From Trichlorobacter thiogenes (GTDB lineage: Bacteria; Desulfobacterota; Desulfuromonadia; Geobacterales; Pseudopelobacteraceae): DNA of 64,000 bases. The position numbers were made by a program, and so were the translations under genes. The DNA lies in contig NZ_FUWR01000011.1 in the NCBI RefSeq assembly GCF_900167465.1, forward strand, positions 1 to 64,000. The letters run 5' to 3'. Positions 44,676-53,898 of the stretch are shown here, piece by piece; the stretch's first letter is position 1; each line of letters starts with the position of its first letter. The notes under the pieces are model-generated. The model was given only the letters and a program-made list of their open reading frames with translations, ran no database searches and was not told the origin of the DNA.

Positions 44676-45641
44676 TTAAAGTTGTGCAGCCTGGGCAGAG
44701 ATAGCTTCTTTCATCTCTTTGATTTTGTTGGAACTTGCCAACAATTTTGATCCTTTTTCTATGGCAGCAAGGAATTCCTGGAGTTTGTCAGGGTCCTTCA
44801 GTGATGCTACGCTGCCGATATTCATCAGCTCCTTTTCAGCCAGGGTACGACCTAGCTTGCCAACAAACCGGTTTGCAAGATCAAAAATTGCAGCTTCAAT
44901 TTCATCAGCAGAAAGTGTGGAGGCTGCCGCAGCAGGTGCTGGGGCAGTGGGCTCTGAAGGTGCTGCAACTGCCGTTGGGGCAGGAGTCGCAAAGGGGTTG
45001 CCGGATGATGCCTCCCAGAGTGCGCGGATATCTATCAGACCTGCTAGATCAAGTACAAAGCCATCTGTATCAGCCAGTACACGCAGATCAACACGGGCGC
45101 CGGGCAGGCCGGCTATCTGCTGCACTTCTCCTGCAGAGGTTTCTATGCCGGTTGAGGCATCGTGGAAGAATCCCACCGTTGCGCCGTTACGATAAAAAAT
45201 TAGCCCGGCTCTTTCCGGGGTGTAAATTTTAAGCGTAGCGGTCATTTGTTCGGTTTTGATCCGATCAAGCAGGGCCTTGAAATCAATCAGCTTGATTTCC
45301 TGACTGTCAATGGTTGCCGGTCCACCAACAAGCGCCATCACCGCCAGGGTAATGTCTTTAGATAGTGCATACACGCTGAAGGTGCCGCTTGAGGCAAGCA
45401 ACATTAATTCAACCAGCGACTGCAGAGCTGCCTGATCTTTGATCTCATTGCCATCACGATGCACAATGGCGGTTACCAACTTTCCCTCATCATACACCAG
45501 GGCGCAGTCAGCCGCAGGAAAGTCAAAAATCGCGCAACCGGTCAGTTTGCCATTTTTAAGTTTTTCCAGTGCGTCAGGTAGTTGTAACTTTGAGATAGGG
45601 ACATTCTCGGCCAGGGGGTTTCCTTTTGGCAGCAGAAACAT
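44676..45641 (-). CDS. PATAN/DUF4388-like protein with two repeats and a helical C-terminus
   Basis: A 321-residue cytoplasmic protein. Residues 1-115 and about 120-215 look like two copies of the PATAN/DUF4388 fold (GKLTGCAIFDFPAADCALVY... and EQMTATLKIYTPERAGLIFY...), in which a strand pair with 'G' turns precedes an 'ALxxL' helix. An Ala/Pro-rich linker (about 226-245) leads to an 80-residue helical domain. PATAN domains occur in proteins that mediate interactions in two-component and Mgl-type signalling. It is the first gene of an operon with the 7-TM protein, expressed from the promoter at 45740-45767. Specific function unknown. Confidence 0.6.
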   Translation of the reverse strand: MFLLPKGNPLAENVPISKLQLPDALEKLKNGKLTGCAIFDFPAADCALVYDEGKLVTAIVHRDGNEIKDQAALQSLVELMLLASSGTFSVYALSKDITLAVMALVGGPATIDSQEIKLIDFKALLDRIKTEQMTATLKIYTPERAGLIFYRNGATVGFFHDASTGIETSAGEVQQIAGLPGARVDLRVLADTDGFVLDLAGLIDIRALWEASSGNPFATPAPTAVAAPSEPTAPAPAAAASTLSADEIEAAIFDLANRFVGKLGRTLAEKELMNIGSVASLKDPDKLQEFLAAIEKGSKLLASSNKIKEMKEAISAQAAQL

Positions 45642-45739
45642 AATGGAGATCCCTCAAAAGTGGAGTGGCAGAGATGAAATCCCTGCGGTAAGCCTTAGGT
45701 GCCTTGTTTACTGTGTTGTATGAGTAAACAATGTTTCGT

Positions 45740-45767
45740 ATTGTAGCTAATGAAACACGTCTGTCAA
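45740..45767 (-). promoter_or_regulatory. Sigma-70 promoter for the PATAN/7-TM gene pair
   Basis: On the reverse strand TTGACA (45762-45767) and TACAAT (45740-45745) are 16 bases apart. It is among the closest matches to consensus in the window. The leader would be about 90 bases. A forward TTGACA around 45797 may serve comEC but no well-spaced -10 was found for it. Confidence 0.7.
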
Positions 45768-45833
45768 GCTCTGTACCACAAAAATATTTGTTTTTCTTGA
45801 CAAGATACCGCTTCCGTATTTTTGTGACTCGCT

Positions 45834-48269
45834 ATGTGCGCAAAACGACTGCTTCTCATATCGCTGGTTTTTCTGGTTTTGGGGTGCCTGTCAGAGTATC
45901 TGCTTGGGGTTCCGTTTTCCTATATTATTCCATTGATTTTAGTTGGTTGTCTTGTTTGCTCGGTGCCTTTTAAAAGCCAGGTCCTGTTCGGTTGGCTACT
46001 GGCATTATTCTGGATGAGTTGGGGAATGGCAGCTCTGGCACCACACCTGGATAAAAATTTGGCTGGTCAAGGTATTGCTGCATTTGATGGCAAACAGGTT
46101 GTTGTTGAGGGAATCCTGCAGGGCCGTCCCCTTATGAAGGCTGAAGGACAGCGGTTTGAACTGCAGGTTGAGCAGGTATATTCCAATGGTACTACGTTTG
46201 CTGTTGATGGTGTTCTGCTCGTAACTATTGCCAAAGGACAGGGCCCCTGGCTGAGTGGTGATAGAATCCGCTGTCCGGCTAAAGTGCATCTGCCTCGCCT
46301 GCTTGGACTGCCGGGGGAGTTTGATTATCGCCGCTATCTTGCACTGCGCGGAGTCCAGGCAACGGCTTGGGTGCATGAAGCTGATAGCATTGTGCTGATG
46401 CGTGGTGCTGCTGTGACGTCGTGGCATCGCTGGATTGACGCACTTGCGCTGCGCAGTCAGGAATTTATCAGAAAAAATGTTCCTGACCCTGATCAGCGCG
46501 GAATTGTGTTGGCTTTGGCAACCGGTGGTCAACAAGAGGTCTCTCCTGCCATAACTACCGCCTATAGCCGGGCTGGTGTGTCCCATATTCTTTCTGTCTC
46601 AGGATTCCATGTTGGTGTTGTAGTTGCGGTGTGGGTCCTCTGTTTGCGATGGCTGATGCTGCGTTGGGAGTGGCTGGCATTGCGCATTGATGTCCGGCGT
46701 ACGGCGTTGCTCTCAGCACTGCCGCTTATGCTGCTGTACCTTGTCTTTACCGGTGGCGCACCTGCCACAGCCCGTTCTGTGCTGATGTTGTCAGCTGTGG
46801 TGCTGGCCATTTGGAGTGAGCGGGAGATTGACAGTCTGGATGCGCTGCAACTAGCAGCTTTTTGCTTGCTGGTGGCAGATCCGGGTGTCCTGTTTGATCT
46901 CTCGTTTCAGCTTTCATTCCTGGCGCTTTGGGGGCTGCTGGTGCTGACTCCGTTACTTGTTGCACCGTTTGATCGCTTTATAGTACGGGGCTGGCAGCGG
47001 ACACTGCTGCTACTCTGTGCTGCCTCGATAGCCACCGTACTTTCCACCATGGCACCGGTGCTGGACTCATTCCATCAGGTCTCGTTCAGTGGAATTCTGG
47101 CGAATCTGGTGATCGTGCCACTTTTAGGGTATGGCGCTACGGTTTTGGCTACTGCAGCTCTTCCGCTGCAGTTCTGGCTACCGTCTGTTGCGGCGTTTTT
47201 ACTGAAGGTGTCTGGCTGGCTGGTACTGGTCAGTAATGGCTTTATTTTCTGGATATCCCGCTTGCCTGTACTGCACAGCTTCAATGTCGGCCCTGTTGAT
47301 CTGTTGGCTACTGTTGTCCTGCTTGGCCTGCTCAGCTTTATCCGGTCTGGTCGCAGCAAAGCTGTTGCCGTAAGCCTGTTGGTAATCGGGCTGATGCTGG
47401 TACATCTATGGCCCGATGCAGCACCGGATGGGAACATGAGGATTGCCTTCCTGGGCGTGGGGCAGGGGGATGCGACCTTGATCAAGCTTGCAGACGGTCG
47501 CACTCTGCTGGTGGATGGTGGCGGCTATCTGCTGGATTCCAATAAGGATTTTGGTGAACGGTATCTGGTGCCGGCGTTACATCGTCTTAAGGTTAAGCAG
47601 ATTGATCTGATGGTCTTGACCCATCCCCATCCTGATCACCTTGGAGGACTACCTGCGGTTGCCGAGCAGTTTCGGGTGAGGGAGTTCTGGCAGGGGGAGT
47701 CGGTTGGCTCAAACGACAACTATCAGCGCCTTATCGGGGCGCTTAATAATCAGCATACAACCCTGCGGATAGTGAAAAAAGGAGATCGTGTCCAATTTGG
47801 GAAGGAGCTGGTGCTGTCAGTTGTTGCCCCACAGGCAGTGGCAGGGGGTGAGGGGGGGGACAATGATGATTCTTTGGTGCTACACCTTCAACAATCCTCT
47901 TTCAGTACGCTTTTGATGGGCGACGCCGGTTTTCCTGTGGAAGATATGCTGCTCCGTGATGGTGTTGGTGAGATTACTCTGCTTAAGGTAGGGCACCATG
48001 GCAGCCGATACGCAAGTAGTGAACAATTTCTTGCCAGGGTCAAGCCACGGGTTGCGGTGATATCAGTCGGGGCAGGCAATACGTTTGGTCTGCCAACAGA
48101 AGAAACCATCAATCGGATCAAACAGCAGGGGACAGAGTTGTATCGAACTGATCAGCAGGGGACCATCCAGGTTGAAACCAATGGCATTGGATTTACCGTA
48201 GCGCCGCTTAAGACCGAACCTGCTCTGCTTGCTACAGTGCGACATTTTGTTTGTAACATTTTGTTTTGA
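45834..48269 (+). CDS. comEC: ComEC/Rec2-type DNA internalisation protein
   Basis: An 811-residue membrane protein forming the inner-membrane channel for DNA uptake. The N-terminal part has a DUF4131 region, then the competence domain with several membrane spans (VSHILSVSGFHVGVVVAV and FTGGAPATARSVLML are typical), and a C-terminal metallo-beta-lactamase domain (about 535-800) with FLGVGQGDATLI, the metal motif THPHPDHLGGL and KVGHHGSRYAS. Length and domain order are normal. It suggests natural competence potential, though many bacteria carry comEC without known transformation. Confidence 0.93.
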   Translation: MCAKRLLLISLVFLVLGCLSEYLLGVPFSYIIPLILVGCLVCSVPFKSQVLFGWLLALFWMSWGMAALAPHLDKNLAGQGIAAFDGKQVVVEGILQGRPLMKAEGQRFELQVEQVYSNGTTFAVDGVLLVTIAKGQGPWLSGDRIRCPAKVHLPRLLGLPGEFDYRRYLALRGVQATAWVHEADSIVLMRGAAVTSWHRWIDALALRSQEFIRKNVPDPDQRGIVLALATGGQQEVSPAITTAYSRAGVSHILSVSGFHVGVVVAVWVLCLRWLMLRWEWLALRIDVRRTALLSALPLMLLYLVFTGGAPATARSVLMLSAVVLAIWSEREIDSLDALQLAAFCLLVADPGVLFDLSFQLSFLALWGLLVLTPLLVAPFDRFIVRGWQRTLLLLCAASIATVLSTMAPVLDSFHQVSFSGILANLVIVPLLGYGATVLATAALPLQFWLPSVAAFLLKVSGWLVLVSNGFIFWISRLPVLHSFNVGPVDLLATVVLLGLLSFIRSGRSKAVAVSLLVIGLMLVHLWPDAAPDGNMRIAFLGVGQGDATLIKLADGRTLLVDGGGYLLDSNKDFGERYLVPALHRLKVKQIDLMVLTHPHPDHLGGLPAVAEQFRVREFWQGESVGSNDNYQRLIGALNNQHTTLRIVKKGDRVQFGKELVLSVVAPQAVAGGEGGDNDDSLVLHLQQSSFSTLLMGDAGFPVEDMLLRDGVGEITLLKVGHHGSRYASSEQFLARVKPRVAVISVGAGNTFGLPTEETINRIKQQGTELYRTDQQGTIQVETNGIGFTVAPLKTEPALLATVRHFVCNILF

Positions 48270-48293
48270 CAGCCAGCAATTTGCTGTGATAAT
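48266..48293 (+). promoter_or_regulatory. Sigma-70 promoter of the GGDEF gene
   Basis: TTGACA (48266-48271) and GATAAT (48288-48293) are 16 bases apart and sit at the end of comEC. The predicted start is near 48300, about 30 bases ahead of the GGDEF gene. Confidence 0.65.
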
Positions 48294-48310
48294 ACCAGTA
48301 TCATTATCAC
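48286..48310. promoter_or_regulatory. Operator-like inverted repeat over the -10 box and start site
   Basis: GTGATAAT (48286-48293) and ATTATCAC (48303-48310) form a perfect 8-bp inverted repeat with a 9-base spacer. The left arm contains the -10 box and the right arm lies just after the predicted start, an arrangement typical of repressor binding. The regulator is unknown. Confidence 0.55.
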
Positions 48311-48332
48311 TCTAGGCAAGGTTCAACTCCTG

Positions 48333-49742
48333 ATGACTGAAACCAGACAGATGAATGAAATACTGATCGTTGAAGACGATCGCTTTTTCCGCGAGTTGTA
48401 TGCCGACCTGCTGCGCCAGGCTGGATACGGCGTGGAAACAGCCTGTTCTGGTGAGGAGGCGCTGGATCTGTTGCTGGATGCCCGCTTCGGTCTGGTGGTG
48501 ACAGACCTTGCCATGCCTGGAATTTCCGGGCTGGAACTGTTGGTAAAGATCAAGTCACAAGACCCTTCCATTGACGTTATTCTGGTGACCGCCAACGCAA
48601 ACCTTGAATCAGCCCTCTTCTCCCTTAAACATGGTGCCCGTGATTTTCTGCTGAAACCGATCAGTTCAGATGAACTGTTGCATACCGTGCGACTCTGTAT
48701 GGAACAACGTCGCCTGCTGGATGAAAATGTTGAGCTACGTAACACGTTGGGGCTTTTGCAGACAAGTCAGGCACTTTCAAGTTGCCTGGATCTTGAAGGG
48801 GTCTGTCATCTTGCTGTGGATGCCCTTGCCCGTGAGGTCGGGGTGGGGCGTGGTGTTGGCCTGGTACAGCTGAATGGAGAGTTTATTGTCAATGAACTGA
48901 AAGGGGTTGATGCAGCCACAGGCGCACTGGTGCATAAGCTGCTGGCCTCTTCCTTTCGCAAACGTTCATCCCGCAAGGGGCAGCCGGTGCGGTTGCTCCT
49001 GCCAACGGGATATGATGAGCTTGAGCAGGCTGATTTAAGGGAAGCGGTCCTCTTTCCCCTTATTATTAGAAACAGCTGCCATGGTATGGTGATTTTGCTG
49101 AATGACCCAGGGCAGATTATCCCTTCGCTCAAGAGCGAGCGTAACATCAATTTTCTTGAAGAGCACGGCGCCCGAGCGCTTGATAATGCCCTGCGTTTCA
49201 CCTCCACCAGAGATATGCTCTACATTGATGAGCTGTCTGGTCTGTTTAATTATCGCTACCTGAAGGTTGCGTTGGAGCGTGAAATTAAACGGGCTGATCG
49301 CTACTCTACCCAACTGTCGGTGGTGTTTCTTGATCTGGATAATTTCAAAGGGGTCAATGACACCTATGGTCATCTGGTGGGCAGTAATCTGCTTAAAGAA
49401 CTGGGAGCCTTACTGAAAAAATCGGTTCGTGAAGTCGATGTCCTGATCCGTTATGGTGGTGACGAGTACACCATTATTCTGGTGGAAACCGGCCCTGATG
49501 CTGCACGACAGGTGGGTGAACGTATCAGGAAGATGATTGAAAAACATTGCTTCCTTGCCAGAGAAGGCTACCAGATTCATGTGACTGCCAGCCTGGGATT
49601 TGCCTGTTATCCTGAAGATACCACTGGGATTGGAGAACTGCTGGCCATGGCAGACAAGGCCATGTATGCCGGTAAGGCTGCCGGTAAAAACTGTATTTAT
49701 CGTGTTGTCAGCCCTCTTGCTGGCGGCACGTTACAACAATAA
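48333..49742 (+). CDS. REC-GAF-GGDEF cyclase, Hypr type (predicted cAMP-GMP synthase, GacA-like)
   Basis: A 469-residue response regulator. REC (1-120): IVEDDRFF, Asp in VVTDLAMPGISG, Lys in LLKPISSDEL. A GAF-like domain (about 150-290) follows, then GGDEF (about 300-465). The active-site motif is YGGDEY and an RxxD inhibitory site (REVD) lies five residues before it. In canonical diguanylate cyclases the helix after GH reads GD; here it reads GHLVGSNLL, so the guanine-contacting Asp is Ser. That change is the hallmark of Hypr GGDEF enzymes such as Geobacter GacA, which make 3',3'-cGAMP. A hisS neighbour also fits what I recall for GacA. Product specificity is inferred. Confidence 0.85.
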   Translation: MTETRQMNEILIVEDDRFFRELYADLLRQAGYGVETACSGEEALDLLLDARFGLVVTDLAMPGISGLELLVKIKSQDPSIDVILVTANANLESALFSLKHGARDFLLKPISSDELLHTVRLCMEQRRLLDENVELRNTLGLLQTSQALSSCLDLEGVCHLAVDALAREVGVGRGVGLVQLNGEFIVNELKGVDAATGALVHKLLASSFRKRSSRKGQPVRLLLPTGYDELEQADLREAVLFPLIIRNSCHGMVILLNDPGQIIPSLKSERNINFLEEHGARALDNALRFTSTRDMLYIDELSGLFNYRYLKVALEREIKRADRYSTQLSVVFLDLDNFKGVNDTYGHLVGSNLLKELGALLKKSVREVDVLIRYGGDEYTIILVETGPDAARQVGERIRKMIEKHCFLAREGYQIHVTASLGFACYPEDTTGIGELLAMADKAMYAGKAAGKNCIYRVVSPLAGGTLQQ

Positions 49743-49752
49743 GGGAGTACTA

Positions 49753-51003
49753 ATGAGCATTACCGCTATCAAGGGATTTAACGATCTTCTGCCTTCGGAA
49801 TCCGAGCTTTGGCAATTTATTGAACAGACCGCCCGGCAAGTCTTTGCACGCTATGGTTTTAATGAAATACGGGTGCCGATAGTTGAGAAAACAGAACTGT
49901 TCTGTCGTTCTATTGGTGATACCACCGATATCGTTGAAAAAGAGATGTACACCTTTACCGATAAAGGGGGCAGCAGCCTGACCCTGCGTCCTGAAGGGAC
50001 CGCCAGTGTGATGCGGGCCTTGATAGAAAATAAACTGTACGCGCTGGACAGCATCAACAAGCTTTATTACATGGGGCCTATGTTTCGCCATGAACGCCCC
50101 CAGAAAGGGCGTTATCGTCAATTCCATCAGATTGGTGCCGAGGTCACCGGCGCTGCAGATCCGCTGATTGATGCCCAGGTGCTGTTAATGGTCAGTCGCC
50201 TGTTCAAAGAACTCGGGCTGACAGAACCCAGTCTGCAAATTAACTCGCTTGGTTGTCCGGTCTGTCGCCCTGCCTATCGTGAGGCATTGGTGGCTTTTCT
50301 GGAAGAACGTCAGGACGCACTCTGTGAGGATTGTCGCCGTCGTCAGACCACCAATCCCCTGCGGGCGCTGGACTGCAAGGTGCCGGGCTGTGTTGAGGCA
50401 ACCCAGGGGGCTCCCGCCATGGTGGAGCATCTTTGTGCTGAGTGTGATCAACATTTCAGTGCAGTGCAAAACTATCTGACTGCTGCTGAGGTCCCTTTCA
50501 GCCTGAACCCCCGTATGGTCAGAGGTCTGGATTACTATACCCGTACCACCTTTGAATTGGTGACCGGCCTGCTGGGTTCCCAATCTGCTGTGGCTGCTGG
50601 TGGTCGTTATGATGGCCTGGTGGAGCAACTAGGTGGCCCGGCTGTGCCTGGTATCGGTTTTGCCCTTGGCGTAGAGCGGGTTGCTTTGCTTCTGGGGGAC
50701 CGTAATTTTGACCGAATGCCGGATCTGTTCATTGCTGTGATGGGGGATGCTGCGCGGACCGCTGGCTTCCGTCTGATGGCTGCCTTGCAGGATCAGGGTT
50801 TCTGGGTGGAAACAGATTGTGAAGGCAAAAGCCTGAAGAGCCAGATGCGTCGGGCAGACAAACTTAAGGCCCGTTACAGCATTGTGCTTGGTGATACGGA
50901 ACTGGCAGCAGGCAGCGGGGCATTAAAGCGGATGGCGGATGGTAGTCAACAGACGGTTGCGCTGATTGCCGAAGGTATAGCAGGAGCTATTACAGGAGGT
51001 TAG
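49753..51003 (+). CDS. hisS: Histidyl-tRNA synthetase
   Basis: A 416-residue class II aminoacyl-tRNA synthetase. It begins MSITAIKGFNDLLPSE; motif 2 reads GPMFRHERPQKGRYRQFHQ, the histidine-binding stretch is RGLDYYTRTTFE, and motif 3 is GIGFALGVERV. A cysteine-rich patch (CPVCRP...CEDCRRR...CAECDQH) in the insertion may bind zinc. ATG at 49753 is supported by GGGAG. The following gene starts five bases after the stop, so the respiratory module downstream may be co-transcribed with it. Confidence 0.97.
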   Translation: MSITAIKGFNDLLPSESELWQFIEQTARQVFARYGFNEIRVPIVEKTELFCRSIGDTTDIVEKEMYTFTDKGGSSLTLRPEGTASVMRALIENKLYALDSINKLYYMGPMFRHERPQKGRYRQFHQIGAEVTGAADPLIDAQVLLMVSRLFKELGLTEPSLQINSLGCPVCRPAYREALVAFLEERQDALCEDCRRRQTTNPLRALDCKVPGCVEATQGAPAMVEHLCAECDQHFSAVQNYLTAAEVPFSLNPRMVRGLDYYTRTTFELVTGLLGSQSAVAAGGRYDGLVEQLGGPAVPGIGFALGVERVALLLGDRNFDRMPDLFIAVMGDAARTAGFRLMAALQDQGFWVETDCEGKSLKSQMRRADKLKARYSIVLGDTELAAGSGALKRMADGSQQTVALIAEGIAGAITGG

Positions 51004-51008
51004 CTGCG

Positions 51009-52766
51009 ATGAACTACCCGGTCTGGTTTGTTCCGACGTTTGGTGGTGGCCTGCTGATCGCCCTGGTGGCGATCATTCACGTTTTTGTTTCCCACTTTGC
51101 CGTGGGTGGCGGACTCTATCTGGTTATGGCCGAGCGCAAGGCCATCAAAGAACAGAGTCAGGCAATCATGGCGTTTGTCAAAAAGCATACGAAGTTTTTT
51201 ATGCTTTTAACCATGGTCTTTGGGGGCCTGACCGGTGTTGCCATCTGGTTTGTCATCTCCCTGATTCATCCGGCTGCCACCTCGCTCCTGATCCATACCT
51301 TTGTATTCGGCTGGGCAGCGGAATGGGTCTTCTTTCTGGTGGAGATCGTTGCGCTGTTTGTCTACTTCTACACCTTTGGCAAAATGGATGACCGCACCCA
51401 TCAGACGGTTGGCTGGATCTATTTCGGTGCGGCCTGGATGAGTCTGTTCCTGATTAACGGCATCATTGACTTCATGCTTACCCCTGGCAGCTGGATCAGC
51501 AACAGTGATTTCTGGTCCGGTTTTTTTAATCCTACCTTTTGGCCATCCCTGTTTTTCCGCAGTTTCATGAGCTTTATGCTGGCAGGTTGCTACGGTTTTC
51601 TGACAGCGACTTTTCTGGAGGATGAGGCCACCCGGCACCGAATGATCCGTTATTCCGGCACCTGGGCGCTGGTGTCGTTGATTCTCTCCCTTCCGGCAGG
51701 CTGGTGGTATCTGTCGGTACTGCCGTCACCTGCTGCCAAACTGGTATCCGGGGCTTCTCCCACCATTAAGCGGGCTGTTATGACCGGTGGCTTTTCCCTG
51801 GCAGTTCTGGCAGGTGTGTTGATTGCGTTAATCCTGCTCAATCCCAAGGCTCGTGTTCGCTGTCTGATTGTGGCGGTGATGCTGTCAGCCATGGGCTATA
51901 TGGGGGCCTTTGAGTGGACCCGTGAGGCTGCGCGGCGCCCTTATGTCATCAACCAGGTGATGTACTCCAACGGTATCCTGAAGAAGGATCTGGAACGGAT
52001 CAATCAGGAAGGGTTCCTGAAGAACGCCAAGTGGGTGCAGAATAAAGAGGTGACCGAGACCAACCAGCTTGAGGCGGGACGAGAGCTGTTCCTACATCAA
52101 TGTTTTGCCTGTCATAGCCTGAGTGGATTTAATAACGATATTGTCAGTCGCACCAAAAATATGAGCTTTGGGGCCATGCGCAAGTATCTGACTACCATCC
52201 ACGAAAAACGCTACTTCATGCCACCCTTTGTGGGGACAGATAGTGAGTTGAAGGCACTGGCAGCCTACCTGACTGGCGGTCTGCACAAGAAACCGCTGAC
52301 CGATGATGCCGGTGCAACAGGTGATCGCGGCAAGGTATTGTATGAAGAGAACTGTGCAGCCTGCCATAGCTCCGACAGTATCAAGCCAAAGCTGAAAGGC
52401 TGGGATCTGGCCAAAGTACGCGCTTCGCTGGACAAACTACCGGCCTTGAATCCGGCTATGCCTGATTATACGGCTCCGGCGGCAGTCAAGGATGCTATGG
52501 CCGGCTACCTGTTCGGGCTGAACAATCCCGTTGCTGCTGCACCGGCAAAGGCTAAGGGAGCAACCCTGTTTGATGACAACTGCGCTGCCTGCCACAGTAT
52601 GGATCAGATCAAGCCCAAGATGAACGGCTGGTCTCGGGACAAGATCAGGGCTGCGCTTGATAAACTTTCAGCCCTGAACCCGGCCATGCCGGATTATACC
52701 GGTACAGCGGCAGAGAAGGATGCAATGGCTGACTATATGGCTGATCAGGTAGGAGGTGCCAAATGA
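51009..52766 (+). CDS. Membrane quinol-oxidising type cytochrome: multi-TM domain fused to three c-type haem sites
   Basis: A 585-residue fusion. Residues 1-320 hold about eight membrane spans with histidines in the first spans (IIHVFVSHFAVGGGL, LIHTFVFGWAAEW), resembling subunit I of bd-type quinol oxidases (CydA-like). The periplasmic C-terminus has three CxxCH sites: CFACH, then CAACH twice, the last two in a tandem duplication of 76 residues (each with IKPK, GW, LNPAMPDYT). It probably takes electrons from menaquinol and passes them through its haems to the octahaem protein encoded downstream. No oxygen-reducing partner is present. Exact family name is uncertain. Confidence 0.7.
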   Translation: MNYPVWFVPTFGGGLLIALVAIIHVFVSHFAVGGGLYLVMAERKAIKEQSQAIMAFVKKHTKFFMLLTMVFGGLTGVAIWFVISLIHPAATSLLIHTFVFGWAAEWVFFLVEIVALFVYFYTFGKMDDRTHQTVGWIYFGAAWMSLFLINGIIDFMLTPGSWISNSDFWSGFFNPTFWPSLFFRSFMSFMLAGCYGFLTATFLEDEATRHRMIRYSGTWALVSLILSLPAGWWYLSVLPSPAAKLVSGASPTIKRAVMTGGFSLAVLAGVLIALILLNPKARVRCLIVAVMLSAMGYMGAFEWTREAARRPYVINQVMYSNGILKKDLERINQEGFLKNAKWVQNKEVTETNQLEAGRELFLHQCFACHSLSGFNNDIVSRTKNMSFGAMRKYLTTIHEKRYFMPPFVGTDSELKALAAYLTGGLHKKPLTDDAGATGDRGKVLYEENCAACHSSDSIKPKLKGWDLAKVRASLDKLPALNPAMPDYTAPAAVKDAMAGYLFGLNNPVAAAPAKAKGATLFDDNCAACHSMDQIKPKMNGWSRDKIRAALDKLSALNPAMPDYTGTAAEKDAMADYMADQVGGAK

Positions 52767-53830
52767 ATCCAGCTACCCTGATTCCGATTGCTGACACCTT
52801 GACCGCGCCCAACGGTTGGTTCCAGTTTTTTCTGATGTTGACCTTTCCCCTGCATCTGTTTGCCATGAATGCCATGCTGGGGGCCGGGCTGGTGGCCTTC
52901 ATCAGCCACCTCTATCCGGGACGGGCATATCGTGAGCTTTCCCATGAATTGGCCAAGGCGTTGCCGTTTCTGGTGGCCTTTACTGTCAACCTGGGGGTGG
53001 CGCCACTTCTGTTCGTCAATGTGATCTACGGCCATCTGCTGTACTCAAGTACGGTACTGATGGGTCTCTACTGGCTGGCGGTCATCCCGTTGCTGATCAT
53101 CGCTTACTACCTGGCGTATATCTATGATTTCAGTTTCAAGCAGCTGGGTAATCTGGCCATGTTTGTGCTGCTGGCAGTGCTGGTTCTGCTACTGACAGTC
53201 GGCTTTATTTTCTCAAACAATATGAGCATGATGATCTCTCCGGTAAGTTGGAGCCGTTGGTTTACCACTCCTGGAGGTACCCTGCTTAATTTGGCTGACC
53301 CAACCCTGCTACCTCGCTACCTACACATCATCACCGGGTCGCTTGCTGTGGGGGGGCTGTTCAGTGCACTGTATGCATCAACGCTGCTCAAATCTGATCC
53401 AGAAGTATCAGAAGCAGGCAAAAAACTGGGTATGCAGCTCTTCTCATGGTTGACCCTGCTGCAATTTGGTGTAGGAACCTGGTTTCTGCTGACACTGCCA
53501 CAAAAGACTATGAGCCGTTTTATGGGTGGTAGTCCCGTTGCCACGCTCTTGCTGGTAGTCGGTGTATTGCTAGCTGTGGCAACCCTGATAACCGGTTTTA
53601 AACGGCTGGTTCTGCCTACTGTCTGTCTGACCTTACCGTTGGTCTATGTCATGTCATTTATGCGCGATGTTGTTCGCGGCAATTTTTTGGCCCCTTATTT
53701 CAACCCGTCCACCGTCCCGGTACAGGTACAATGGTCGCCTTTAATCTTTTTTCTGGTGACCTTGATGCTGGGTCTGGTGTTGGTTGTCTGGATGCTTTCC
53801 AAATTACAAATTTTTAAAAAAGTCAGTTAA
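52763..53830 (+). CDS. Membrane subunit related to the N-terminal domain of the preceding gene
   Basis: A 355-residue protein with about nine membrane spans and no haem c motif. Its first span (LHLFAMNAMLGAGL) aligns with the first span of the preceding protein (IHVFVSHFAVGGGL), so the two are probably ancient duplicates forming a heterodimeric membrane complex, comparable to CydA/CydB-type pairs. The start overlaps the previous stop by four bases. Function is inferred from its place between a haem-bearing partner and an octahaem cytochrome. Confidence 0.6.
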   Translation: MNPATLIPIADTLTAPNGWFQFFLMLTFPLHLFAMNAMLGAGLVAFISHLYPGRAYRELSHELAKALPFLVAFTVNLGVAPLLFVNVIYGHLLYSSTVLMGLYWLAVIPLLIIAYYLAYIYDFSFKQLGNLAMFVLLAVLVLLLTVGFIFSNNMSMMISPVSWSRWFTTPGGTLLNLADPTLLPRYLHIITGSLAVGGLFSALYASTLLKSDPEVSEAGKKLGMQLFSWLTLLQFGVGTWFLLTLPQKTMSRFMGGSPVATLLLVVGVLLAVATLITGFKRLVLPTVCLTLPLVYVMSFMRDVVRGNFLAPYFNPSTVPVQVQWSPLIFFLVTLMLGLVLVVWMLSKLQIFKKVS

Positions 53831-53869
53831 AACGGACTTTAATGGTCTTTTGTGACTGTATACAGGTTG

Positions 53870-53898
53870 TTGACATCAAGATATGAATATGTTCTTAT
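53870..53898 (+). promoter_or_regulatory. Possible sigma-70 promoter for the octahaem cytochrome gene
   Basis: TTGACA (53870-53875) is followed after 17 bases by TCTTAT (53893-53898). The leader would be about 70 bases. It gives the cytochrome gene a possible separate start within the hisS run. The leader was examined for a GEMM-type riboswitch and none was seen. Confidence 0.45.

Noticed and set aside
45797-45833. Forward promoter for comEC at TTGACA
   Set aside because: No -10 element with 16-18 base spacing is present; TATTTT occurs only at 14 bases.
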